Positions 41,256-50,097 of a stretch of 64,000 nt of DNA are shown one piece after another. The notes below the pieces were generated by a model. The model had not been told where the DNA came from and did no database searches. It saw only the letters and a list, made by a program, of their open reading frames with translations. This DNA comes from an uncultured Lewinella sp. Lineage in GTDB: Bacteria > Bacteroidota > Bacteroidia > Chitinophagales > Saprospiraceae. Position numbers and translations under genes: made by a program. The stretch is taken from positions 1-64,000 of the forward strand of contig CAJXPD010000015.1 of assembly GCA_913057785.1 (NCBI GenBank), written 5' to 3'. Position 1 is the stretch's first letter. Each line of letters opens with the position of its first letter.

Positions 41256-42851
41256 TTATTTTTCTACGTATTCGTACCATTTAAAATCAGCAGCTTTCCG
41301 GTGTCCACTCAAATCCTGACAGCACATCCCGACAAATGTTCCTGTAAAGGCAGGTCGATAACGATCTGTACCTCTGACATAGTCATCTGCTAGGATGGTA
41401 CCATCCAAGACAGGACCAACCGGCATCCATTGATTCTCCTCCAAGGCATAAGAGGCTTCTAGGGCTCCATAATCAAAGGTGAAACGTAGATACACTTCTC
41501 CAGACTTGGGAATCAGTACGGGTTCTGCCAATTTTTCCTGCATATCAAAATTATCACAGTAAATCAGCTGTAGATACCGGTGATTCGCATCCTCTCCTCC
41601 AGATAGATGAAGGTAGACCCAATGCGAGGTATTGTAATAGGCTACCAATCCAGCCATCTCCTGAAAATGAGTAGGTTGAAAATCTAGACAAGCTGAGACT
41701 TCTGCTTGAAAATGTTGAACTCTTCTAGCTACCAAGCTTTGTCGATGAAAGGAGCTTAATGATTCTCGACCGTAGAGACGCAAGTAACCGGGCCGATCCG
41801 TTAATGAAAGCCAACTACCCTCTACAGGAACGCGTAGGCTCTGGAAATGTCGATCTAAGCTTGAATCATTAAAGGTAGTCCGGGCTGGGAACGCAGCAGC
41901 AGGCTGCAGTTCTACTCCTGCTGGAGCGGGAACCTCCAGGCGTGGCACGGCTACACCTTGTTTCAGGTACAGCCAGTTATCTTCTCTCCACTCTACTTGT
42001 TCAATGGCGGTCTCCCGCCCTAAAACACATCTCCCACGCTGGGTAAGTGGTCGACCGACCAGAAAGACCGCATACCATTCCCCATTTGGGGTCTCCACCA
42101 AGTCAGCATGCCCACACTTCTGTAGCGGGGCACTTGGATCTTCACGAACACTAATCACAGGATTGCTCGGATGCAGCTCATAAGGGCCTTCAATTTTTTT
42201 GGAACGAGCCAAACTGACGGCATGACCATACTCTGTACCTCCTTCTGCCGTAATCAGATAATAATATCCATTCCGTTTATATATATGCGGTGCCTCCGTA
42301 ATGCCTAATTCCGAACCGGGAAAAATTTGCACCGCCTTGCCCACGACCTTTTGTTGCACTGGGTCGTACTCTTGCAATAAGGTTCCCCCAAAGAACTTGC
42401 CTTTGCGATGATCACACCACATACTAGTGAACCATTTCCGGCCATCGTCATCATGAAATAGAGAGCCATCAAATCCACTGGAACTCAAAAAGATTGGATC
42501 TGACCAATCTCCCAAAATATCTTGAGTCGTCACCAGAAAGTTGGGTGTATCCTTCCAGATACCATCAAAGGAACGGACATTAGAATACACCAAGTAGAAG
42601 GTACCCTCATAATAGGATAAACAAGGTGCCCAAACGCCACAGGAATCAGGGTTGCCTAGCATGTCCAGCTGTGTGGTCCGGCGTAAAGGATGGGCCACCA
42701 ACTCCCAGTTGACAAGGTCTCTGGAGTGATGGATTTGCACCCCGGGAAACCATTCAAATGTTGAGGTAGCTATATAGTAATCCTCCCCCACCCTAATGAT
42801 AGATGGGTCCGGATTAAAGCCCCTTAGGATGGGGTTTTTAATCAAATTCAT
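41256..42851 (-). CDS. GH43 beta-xylosidase-like enzyme
   Basis: NPILRGFNPDPSIIRVGEDYYIATSTFEWFPGVQIHHSRDLVNW signature; GVWAPCLSYYEG; SGFDGSLFHDDDGRKWF; ITEAPHIYKRNGYYYL; C-terminal concanavalin-like domain. Confidence 0.93.
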   Translation of the reverse strand: MNLIKNPILRGFNPDPSIIRVGEDYYIATSTFEWFPGVQIHHSRDLVNWELVAHPLRRTTQLDMLGNPDSCGVWAPCLSYYEGTFYLVYSNVRSFDGIWKDTPNFLVTTQDILGDWSDPIFLSSSGFDGSLFHDDDGRKWFTSMWCDHRKGKFFGGTLLQEYDPVQQKVVGKAVQIFPGSELGITEAPHIYKRNGYYYLITAEGGTEYGHAVSLARSKKIEGPYELHPSNPVISVREDPSAPLQKCGHADLVETPNGEWYAVFLVGRPLTQRGRCVLGRETAIEQVEWREDNWLYLKQGVAVPRLEVPAPAGVELQPAAAFPARTTFNDSSLDRHFQSLRVPVEGSWLSLTDRPGYLRLYGRESLSSFHRQSLVARRVQHFQAEVSACLDFQPTHFQEMAGLVAYYNTSHWVYLHLSGGEDANHRYLQLIYCDNFDMQEKLAEPVLIPKSGEVYLRFTFDYGALEASYALEENQWMPVGPVLDGTILADDYVRGTDRYRPAFTGTFVGMCCQDLSGHRKAADFKWYEYVEK

Positions 42852-44386
42852 CTAACCAATTCTTTTTCTATCTGTTCTAAAGACTTCCCTTTGGTTTCTG
42901 GCAATATCCTATACAGGATCACAAAGCCTACAATAGCAAATAGCCCATAAATCAAGTAGGTAAAGGCATTGCCCAGGTTTGCCAATTCCCAGGGGAAAAT
43001 AAATTGTACCAGCCAACTAGTGGCAGAATTGATGAAACCGATCACAGAAATGGCCAGGCCTCGAATCCAGTTGGGAAAGAGCTCTGACAGCATCACCCAC
43101 ATAACTGGTCCTAAGGAGATGGCAAAAGACGCTACAAAACCCAGAATTCCTATTAGTATTAGAATGGGATTCATTTGAATCGCTTCTTTCACGATATTTC
43201 CTTCTAATTTGGAAAACTCCACCTCTCCGAGGGCTCCCTTCATGGCGTTTTTAAAGCTGACATCATCTGAATACAGTTGACCGACAACTCCGCCCAGCTG
43301 TTCTTCTTCCAAACCTTCAATCTTGAATACATCATCACTAGTCAATTGGTAGGTGGCTTGCTTGAAACCGTAACTAGTCAAGAACATACTGGCGGCAATG
43401 CCAAAGATTCCAATGAGAAGGAGTGGCTTTCTCCCCATCCGGTCAATCAAACTCATCGCTACTAAAGTGAATACGACGTTAATAATACCGACCCAGACCG
43501 CTTGCGCAAAAGCAGCATTCTGCCCAACGCCTGACTGTTCAAAGATGGTGGTTGCGTAAAAATATATCGCATTCACTCCAGTGATCTGCTGTAAGATACC
43601 AACCGTCAAACCTATAAGTATCACAAACCTTAAGGAAGGATGCAGTAGACTACTAAGTGAGGCCTTACGTGTGGTGCTGGTCTCCTCTATGCTTTCCTTG
43701 ATCTGTTGGTACTCTAGCTCCATCTGCTCTTTACCATGCAGATTGGCCAAAACTTCTCGTCCTTCTTCTTCCCGGTTCTGTACCAAGAGCCACCTTGGAC
43801 TTCGCGGCACGAAAAATAAGGCTATGAAATAAACGATCGCTGGCGCAAATTCAATTCCTAACATCCATCGCCAAACGGTCTGTTCTGTAATATCTCCACC
43901 AGTACCCACTAGTCCTTGTAGATAATAGTTACTGAAATAAGCTGCAGAAAACCCAACAACAATGTTCAACTGTTGAATGGAGACCATTTTCCCTCGGTTG
44001 TCTGCCAAGGAGATCTCAGCGATATAGATGGGAGCCAAAACCAAAGCTGCTCCGAATGCTAAGCCACCGATCATGCGCGCCATCACCAATGATGCAAAAC
44101 CACCAGCCATGGCAGACCATATGGCGGAAATGGCATAAAGAAAGGCAACCACAATTAGCACCTTCTTCCGACCAACGCGGTCACTGATCGTACCTGCCAC
44201 TAACATGGCAAACATGGCGGAGAAAGTCGGAGAACTAACTACCCAGCCTAACTCGAAGTCACTTAAAGCGAATTCTGGTTTGATATACTTGGTTACACCT
44301 GAAATTACGGAAGCATCAAAGCCGAAGAGAAATCCTCCAAGAGATACAAGTGCTGCAATCCAAATCTGGTTTCGTCTGTCTTTCAT
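42848..44386 (-). CDS. MFS sugar porter (xylose:H+ symporter-like)
   Basis: GGFLFGFDASVISGV, DRVGRKKVL, PRSPRWLL, LQQITGVNAIYFYATTIF, DRMGRKPLL, PETKGKSLEQIE sugar-porter motifs; 4-nt overlap with GH43. Confidence 0.95.
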   Translation of the reverse strand: MKDRRNQIWIAALVSLGGFLFGFDASVISGVTKYIKPEFALSDFELGWVVSSPTFSAMFAMLVAGTISDRVGRKKVLIVVAFLYAISAIWSAMAGGFASLVMARMIGGLAFGAALVLAPIYIAEISLADNRGKMVSIQQLNIVVGFSAAYFSNYYLQGLVGTGGDITEQTVWRWMLGIEFAPAIVYFIALFFVPRSPRWLLVQNREEEGREVLANLHGKEQMELEYQQIKESIEETSTTRKASLSSLLHPSLRFVILIGLTVGILQQITGVNAIYFYATTIFEQSGVGQNAAFAQAVWVGIINVVFTLVAMSLIDRMGRKPLLLIGIFGIAASMFLTSYGFKQATYQLTSDDVFKIEGLEEEQLGGVVGQLYSDDVSFKNAMKGALGEVEFSKLEGNIVKEAIQMNPILILIGILGFVASFAISLGPVMWVMLSELFPNWIRGLAISVIGFINSATSWLVQFIFPWELANLGNAFTYLIYGLFAIVGFVILYRILPETKGKSLEQIEKELVR

Positions 44387-44475
44387 CTTGTGTTTACTGT
44401 TTCATACATATTATTGAAAAACTCCCCTACTCCTCTCGGCAGGGAATCTCTCAAATATAGGTAATCTAGAGCGCT

Positions 44476-45177
44476 CTACCGTTCTTCGATCACCTCCTTC
44501 GTGGAAAACTTGTATCGCATATTACGGTAGACCGCTATATCGGTAATATCCTCAGGTGTATCTTTTGGTATGGCCCTGGAGTTCGCAGAGATTCGGTATT
44601 CTCCTTGAACAGGCAAAACACGGTGCCAAAGATGACCATGTAAGATGATCAAATCCCCCCGCTTAGGGCTTAGCACAACCTGCCCTTCTAGATCCTCATG
44701 TGGGTGTCCACTTGGTATCGCTCCACCTCGGTGCGTAGCTGGAAATACGATAGTCTGTCCCCCTGTTTCCTCCGTGATATCATGGGTATAAAACAGTCGA
44801 TTTAGGTTAAACTGCTGTTGATCCTCAGGAGGGCAATCCTGGTGCCAAGCCTGTCCTCTGGTACCTTTCTTCGAAAACATCGCCATAAAATAGAGTTTCT
44901 CCCATCCGTCTCCGAGTATGGCTTTTGTTAGATTCAATAAACGCCGATCCTGTTCGATGACCTCAAAGACATTGTTGCCTTCTCTAAAAGGAAACCACGG
45001 CACAACTTCAGTCGCAGATTTGGCAATAAACTCATTGGTATGTTCCCAAGCAGGTTTCATACCATAATGTTTCAATATGAGGGTATTGAGGGTATCCATC
45101 ATATTGGCATCAAAAAAACCAGGCAAATGAAGGAAGCCTTTTTCCCAGAACTCCTCCGCGTATTTCTTTACATCCAT
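44476..45177 (-). CDS. Phytanoyl-CoA dioxygenase (PhyH)-family Fe(II)/2-oxoglutarate oxygenase
   Basis: AWHQDCPP (HxD) and HGHLWHRVLPVQGEYRISANSR (distal His and Arg). Confidence 0.9.
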   Translation of the reverse strand: MDVKKYAEEFWEKGFLHLPGFFDANMMDTLNTLILKHYGMKPAWEHTNEFIAKSATEVVPWFPFREGNNVFEVIEQDRRLLNLTKAILGDGWEKLYFMAMFSKKGTRGQAWHQDCPPEDQQQFNLNRLFYTHDITEETGGQTIVFPATHRGGAIPSGHPHEDLEGQVVLSPKRGDLIILHGHLWHRVLPVQGEYRISANSRAIPKDTPEDITDIAVYRNMRYKFSTKEVIEER

Positions 45178-45187
45178 GGTAGTAAAA

Positions 45188-46348
45188 TTAGTTGTCGGTG
45201 GTTTTAAGTATATGATCCATCAAGTCCACTGAGGCATTAAGGTATAGATCATTGTTCATTTTCTCTTTCCACTTGGTCATAATTTCAGGGCTTTCCTGTA
45301 TTCGTGCATCCACATCCTGAAAAGTTGGGTTCTCAAACCACATAGGACGCACCTTCCAGTTGCAATTAATGTAGTGGATGGCCTTAATCACATCTCTATT
45401 GTTTTCAATCATATCGAAAAAAGGAACAAACCACTTCTCCCAGGCTTCCGCCGCCTGTTGCGGGTTGCCTAGGAGCGTTTCCTTCGTCTTTCCATCAAAC
45501 TTAGAGGTAGGGCTAGAAATGGTCGCAGAAGCTTCGGCAATGAAGACCGGCTTACCTTTTCGCCTTGCAAAATCCAGCATCTGAACTTCTCTCCAGCGAT
45601 CAAAAAAAGAGAAGGCACACCAATCTACATACGCATCACCAGGATACCATTCCTCCAACTCATAAGGATCCGACACCCACCCCACGGACTGCCAAACGTA
45701 AGCAGTGTTCTTTACCCCCATACTATCTAGCTGATCCTTGATCCGTTTGTAGGCGGTTTTCCAACTCTCCTTGTCGTAGTGATTCCAAGGATGCCCATCA
45801 AATTCATAACCAATTCGCAAAAAGACTGGACGTTCCCCTAAGCTTAATAAAAAAACTCCCAATTTCTTGATGTTCTCATCCAGTTCTCCCGCAGCTACCT
45901 TCTTTTCATTGTTGACCATGGAAAGTCCGATGGCAAGCATGGAGTGCCGAAAAAGTTCTGTCTCCATGAGCAGCTTCATATTGCTTGGGCCATTGCCAGA
46001 ATCCATGGTTTCGTAAATACCTTGAAGTCCGGTTTTATTTTTTCCTCCAAATGAACCATCATTAGGTCCGATTCCAGTGTAAAGCGTCACCCCTGCGGGA
46101 ATCGGAAAATGATCTGCATATCCGTTGTTATATTCGGGTAAACCTCCTATGGATTCCAAGTCTTGCCCAGCAAAGACCAAGACTTTTTCTTCTTTGGGTT
46201 CAAATTTAGCGAGGGTAGCAGGTACTGCGCTTTGGTCCATAGATTCAGCTTCTATAGTAGAACTAGCGTTCCCTTGGGTGCAGCTACTTATGCCGAATAA
46301 GAGAACGGAAGCTACTAATCCAATTAAGATAAAATTGATCCTTTTCAT
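45188..46348 (-). CDS. GH26-like glycoside hydrolase lipoprotein (paralog B)
   Basis: MKRINFILIGLVASVLLFGISSC lipobox; RPVFLRIGYEFDGHPWNHYD; WYPGDAYVDWCAFSFF; GKPVFIAEASATIS; extensive similarity to the 40014-41144 product. Confidence 0.7.
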   Translation of the reverse strand: MKRINFILIGLVASVLLFGISSCTQGNASSTIEAESMDQSAVPATLAKFEPKEEKVLVFAGQDLESIGGLPEYNNGYADHFPIPAGVTLYTGIGPNDGSFGGKNKTGLQGIYETMDSGNGPSNMKLLMETELFRHSMLAIGLSMVNNEKKVAAGELDENIKKLGVFLLSLGERPVFLRIGYEFDGHPWNHYDKESWKTAYKRIKDQLDSMGVKNTAYVWQSVGWVSDPYELEEWYPGDAYVDWCAFSFFDRWREVQMLDFARRKGKPVFIAEASATISSPTSKFDGKTKETLLGNPQQAAEAWEKWFVPFFDMIENNRDVIKAIHYINCNWKVRPMWFENPTFQDVDARIQESPEIMTKWKEKMNNDLYLNASVDLMDHILKTTDN

Positions 46349-46571
46349 GTTGTTATACAATTGGTAGCCAGAGTGGCCAACCCCGGATCTTCCAGGGCGA
46401 CCGTTTAGGCATGTTACTCTGTAAAAAAAATTGGGTGAATGGGACCTTAGTCCTTCTTCAACTTTTGGGGAGTACCTTCGAGCGAAAGCCGCCCCTTCTA
46501 TGCTAATACCTACCCCACTTCAGGCAGGAAATGAGATTTTCATCGGCTACATGCAATCACCAATTGCACAT

Positions 46572-47555
46572 TTATTCAAACGGATATTTCAGTCCTATCT
46601 GTTCTCTAACCGTATCCGTCAGGCTGGTCAGTTCCAAGCTATTTTGGTGGGACCATTTGGAGCTTTCCAATTGGTCTGCCCGAATACACTGCAAACATTC
46701 CTCTATCTCATAGGTAAAGCCTTTTCCTCTAGTGGGCAGCTGCGCCTTTTCAGTTTTATACACCCCATCATTCCCAATTACAAGTTCGTAGCCTTGCGTT
46801 TCGTGCCAATACGGCTGCAAGTACATTCTGCCCTTCGTTCCATATATCTTCGCCACCATATCCGATTGAGATTGGAAACCTGAAAATAGATTGGCTATTC
46901 CTTGCTCCGACTTTAGCAGTATCCCTACCTGCAGATCGGCCCCCGTTTCATGGAAGTGGGCTACGGCCTTAACTTCAGTCGGTTTTCCAAGTAGCATGTA
47001 CGCCAAGAATAAGGGGTAAACACCCAACTCCAAGAGGGAACCGCCAGCATAATCCATATTTAGCATCCTGCTCTCTGGTGGATCATTCCTAAAGAAGGTA
47101 AAATCAGCGTTGATATAGTTCACTACGCCCAGTGCTCCATTTTCTACCAATTCCAGACAATATTCAAAACTTGGATTAAAACGGGTCCAAAAGGCCTCCA
47201 TCAGAAATCGTCGCTGCTTAACTGCAGTTGCGATCATTTCCCGTACTTGCTTCGCATTCACGGCAAAAGGTTTTTCGCACAGCACGTGTTTGCCTGCACG
47301 TAGAGCGTTTATTGTATGCTCGAAATGAAAGTTATGAGGCGTGGCGATATAAACAATATCCACTTGTGGATCTGCTAATAGTTCCGCATAACTTCCATAT
47401 GCCTTCGGAACCTCATACTTGTTGGCAAAGTCTCTCGCCTTATCGACGGTCCTAGAAGCAACGGCATGACAAGCTGTATTTTTCACCAACTGCAAGTCCT
47501 GAATAAACTGATGGGCGATGTTCCCCAATCCGATGATGCCCCATTTGATAGTCAT
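46572..47555 (-). CDS. Gfo/Idh/MocA-family NAD(P)-dependent oxidoreductase
   Basis: KWGIIGLGNIAHQF Rossmann motif; VDIVYIATPHNFHFE; GKHVLCEKPFAVN. Confidence 0.95.
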   Translation of the reverse strand: MTIKWGIIGLGNIAHQFIQDLQLVKNTACHAVASRTVDKARDFANKYEVPKAYGSYAELLADPQVDIVYIATPHNFHFEHTINALRAGKHVLCEKPFAVNAKQVREMIATAVKQRRFLMEAFWTRFNPSFEYCLELVENGALGVVNYINADFTFFRNDPPESRMLNMDYAGGSLLELGVYPLFLAYMLLGKPTEVKAVAHFHETGADLQVGILLKSEQGIANLFSGFQSQSDMVAKIYGTKGRMYLQPYWHETQGYELVIGNDGVYKTEKAQLPTRGKGFTYEIEECLQCIRADQLESSKWSHQNSLELTSLTDTVREQIGLKYPFE

Positions 47556-47563
47556 GTGCTTGT

Positions 47564-48586
47564 CTATTGAAATACGCGAATGTAATCGATGATCAAGGTG
47601 CTAGGGAATTCCGAGGCTATAGGTGCCACTGGGAGATTTCCCCCTACCGACAGATTCATGATTAGGTAAAAGTGGTCATTGAAAGGATAGGGTTGTCCAA
47701 ATTGTGCCGTAGTACTGGGTGTGACCTCATGGTAAACTTCATCATTGATCAGCCACTGTATCCGATCCTTTTCCCAGATAATGGAAAAGACATAAAAGGC
47801 TTTATCAAACGGATGCTGCTGTGTAGTATGATATCCCGACACAAATCGGTGATTAGCGGGAAAATCTGTACCGAAATGTGCTGTTCCAAAGATCTTGCGT
47901 TCTTCTTCACCGAGATACTCCATGATGTCTATCTCCCCTCCGCTAGGCCAGAATTTCGCTGGATCTTGTACTTGATATTCGTGATTTAGCAACCAAAGGG
48001 CTACCCAGGTCCCCGTGGCTGAAGGCATTGCCGCTCGAATATCTATGCGTCCGTAGCGAAATTCAAATTTCCCATCCGTATGTATCCTGGAGGAGCTATA
48101 GTTCTTACCATTTAGGTTTTCCTCCAGAGCAGTGATAAACAAATAGCCTTGGTCCACCTTAATGTTCTCTGGTGCCCCTGTGTAGGTTTGTTGTTCATTA
48201 TTTCCCCAACCACAAAGATTTGGGCAGCCGTCCCCCAGATGGAAGCTCCAGTTGTCCGTCACCAAGTTGCTCCCTTCAAATTCGTCGGACCATACTAGTT
48301 CGTATCCAGGATAGGCATTCGCAGAAACATATCCTCCACCAGGAACTTGTATCTCAGTCTCACAATTTGGGCAGTTGCCACCGCAATCGACGCCTTCTTC
48401 TAATCCATTTTTGATTCCATCCGAACAGGTGATTTCTTGTTCAATGGATGGTTCCTCTTTTTGGCAGGAGGCACATCCCAATACTACTGTAAATGTTAGA
48501 AATAGACTAAGAATCCAAAGGATGTTTCCCCTTGATTGAGGGGAAACATCTGAATTGAATACAATTGATTTATCGCGACTAAACAA
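47564..48586 (-). CDS. GH16 beta-glucanase/laminarinase-like lipoprotein
   Basis: Lipobox VVLGCASC; YELVWSDEFEG; GGEIDIMEYLGEE catalytic motif (ExDxxE); TAHFG; DRIQWLINDEVYHEV. Confidence 0.93.
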   Translation of the reverse strand: MFSRDKSIVFNSDVSPQSRGNILWILSLFLTFTVVLGCASCQKEEPSIEQEITCSDGIKNGLEEGVDCGGNCPNCETEIQVPGGGYVSANAYPGYELVWSDEFEGSNLVTDNWSFHLGDGCPNLCGWGNNEQQTYTGAPENIKVDQGYLFITALEENLNGKNYSSSRIHTDGKFEFRYGRIDIRAAMPSATGTWVALWLLNHEYQVQDPAKFWPSGGEIDIMEYLGEEERKIFGTAHFGTDFPANHRFVSGYHTTQQHPFDKAFYVFSIIWEKDRIQWLINDEVYHEVTPSTTAQFGQPYPFNDHFYLIMNLSVGGNLPVAPIASEFPSTLIIDYIRVFQ

Positions 48587-48613
48587 AATCTTATAATCTG
48601 TTTATGGATTATT

Positions 48614-49981
48614 CTATTCACTAACAGGTCTGAAATCCCTTACATAGAAGGTGGCACCAACCTCATGGCCAAACCCGCCAATACGGAGCGCAATCTGGTC
48701 ATATATGCTGGCAGCAGCCAGATTTTCTCCCCCTTCAAATGTCACAGTGACCCAAGTATCGAATTGGTCAGCAGTAATCTCCTGCTCTAGCACCGTCCAA
48801 GTGGTCCAGAATTCAGGGTTACTTGAATCTAGAAATAGTACCTCTGCCAATGACCTGAAATTCCCTTCATAGTTTTGGTCAGATGGTATATATACATCGA
48901 TCGCAAAGCGGTGAAATTCGGAGAAGTCAATGGGCTCATCAAAAGTAGCAAACTTGAAGTCAGAAAATCCGTCAGAAACTGGGCCTTCCGGGCGCACATA
49001 GCGTCCTACCCCTTGGGTACTGCCTGCTGGATCACTTTGCCCGTAGAACATGGCCACAGAATTATTCCCTGCTCCCTCCAACTTCAAACCTGAAGTCGCC
49101 GCCTCGAAGGTGTGAAAGAAAGGTAAATTCCCAGCACTCAACTCATCAAATCTTGGTGTCCCCTCCTGCACAAAAGAGTTAGAGGGTAAAAAGTCTCTGA
49201 TATAGAAGGTAGCTGGATTCTGATGATTAGATCCACCGATACGAATAGCAATTTGATCATAGATCGCAGCATTCGCTAATGCATCTCCACCATCAAAGCG
49301 AGCCGTCACCCAAGTATCAAACTGGTCAGCTGGAATGGTATAAGATAAAACGGTCCAAGTATTCCAAAATTCTGGATTGTTAGAATCAAAAAGAATGATT
49401 TCAGCTGTGGGGGTGAAAGGGCCATCAAATGGAGTGGATGATGGGATGAATACCGACAACTCAAATTTGTTGTACTCACTGAAGTCAATTGGTGCATCGA
49501 ATCTTTGGAATTTATAATCCGAAAATCCATCCGCAACTAAGCCCTCAGGACGGTTGTACCGAGTAACCAAATCTTCCCCTCCTGCAGGATCAGCAAAGGC
49601 ATAATCCACAGTCACGGAATTACCTTCGATTTCAGGCAAATTCTTATGTGAAAAATCAGTTTCGAAAGTATGATAAAAAGGTAATGAAGAATTGGCTAAA
49701 TCGTCTGCCCTAGGCGTTGCTTCAGGACATGCAAAGCCACAAATTCCACCACAGTCTACTCCCTCTTCATCTTGATTCTGAATCCCATCAAAGCAAGAAG
49801 GGCAAACCACGCCGCTTGACCCTCCACAATCAACGCCTTCCTCATCTAGATTCTGAATCCCATCATGGTGAGATTCCACCAAAGCCAAAGTCACATCCGT
49901 TTCTTTAACGCAGGAACTGATGCTTAGCAGTAGACCAAAGCCTAATAATAGTATAGCACTGAAAGAAAATTTCTTTTCCAT
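48614..49981 (-). CDS. Surface lipoprotein with two tandem ~170-aa CBM-like repeats (putative surface glycan-binding protein)
   Basis: Start at Met 49981 (MEKKFSFSAILLLGFGLLLSISSC lipobox). Duplicated LPF(Y/F)HTFE...DGFSD(Y/F)KF..FD.PIDFSE...NPEFW.TWTVL....ADQFDTWVT; located directly after susD. Confidence 0.8.
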   Translation of the reverse strand: MEKKFSFSAILLLGFGLLLSISSCVKETDVTLALVESHHDGIQNLDEEGVDCGGSSGVVCPSCFDGIQNQDEEGVDCGGICGFACPEATPRADDLANSSLPFYHTFETDFSHKNLPEIEGNSVTVDYAFADPAGGEDLVTRYNRPEGLVADGFSDYKFQRFDAPIDFSEYNKFELSVFIPSSTPFDGPFTPTAEIILFDSNNPEFWNTWTVLSYTIPADQFDTWVTARFDGGDALANAAIYDQIAIRIGGSNHQNPATFYIRDFLPSNSFVQEGTPRFDELSAGNLPFFHTFEAATSGLKLEGAGNNSVAMFYGQSDPAGSTQGVGRYVRPEGPVSDGFSDFKFATFDEPIDFSEFHRFAIDVYIPSDQNYEGNFRSLAEVLFLDSSNPEFWTTWTVLEQEITADQFDTWVTVTFEGGENLAAASIYDQIALRIGGFGHEVGATFYVRDFRPVSE

Positions 49982-50097
49982 TTTATGATAGTTTACCGCT
50001 GAAAAAATGAGGTAGAAGGGAAAACCAGTTCTCAACATGGGCTGTAAGCTTAGTTTCCCCTTTTCCATACTTCAGCTTCTTATAATTTTAGAATTGA

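Noticed and set aside
46431-46883. 150-aa plus-strand ORF overlapping the Gfo/Idh gene end
   Set aside because: Overlaps a strongly supported CDS on the other strand and shows no recognisable domain.
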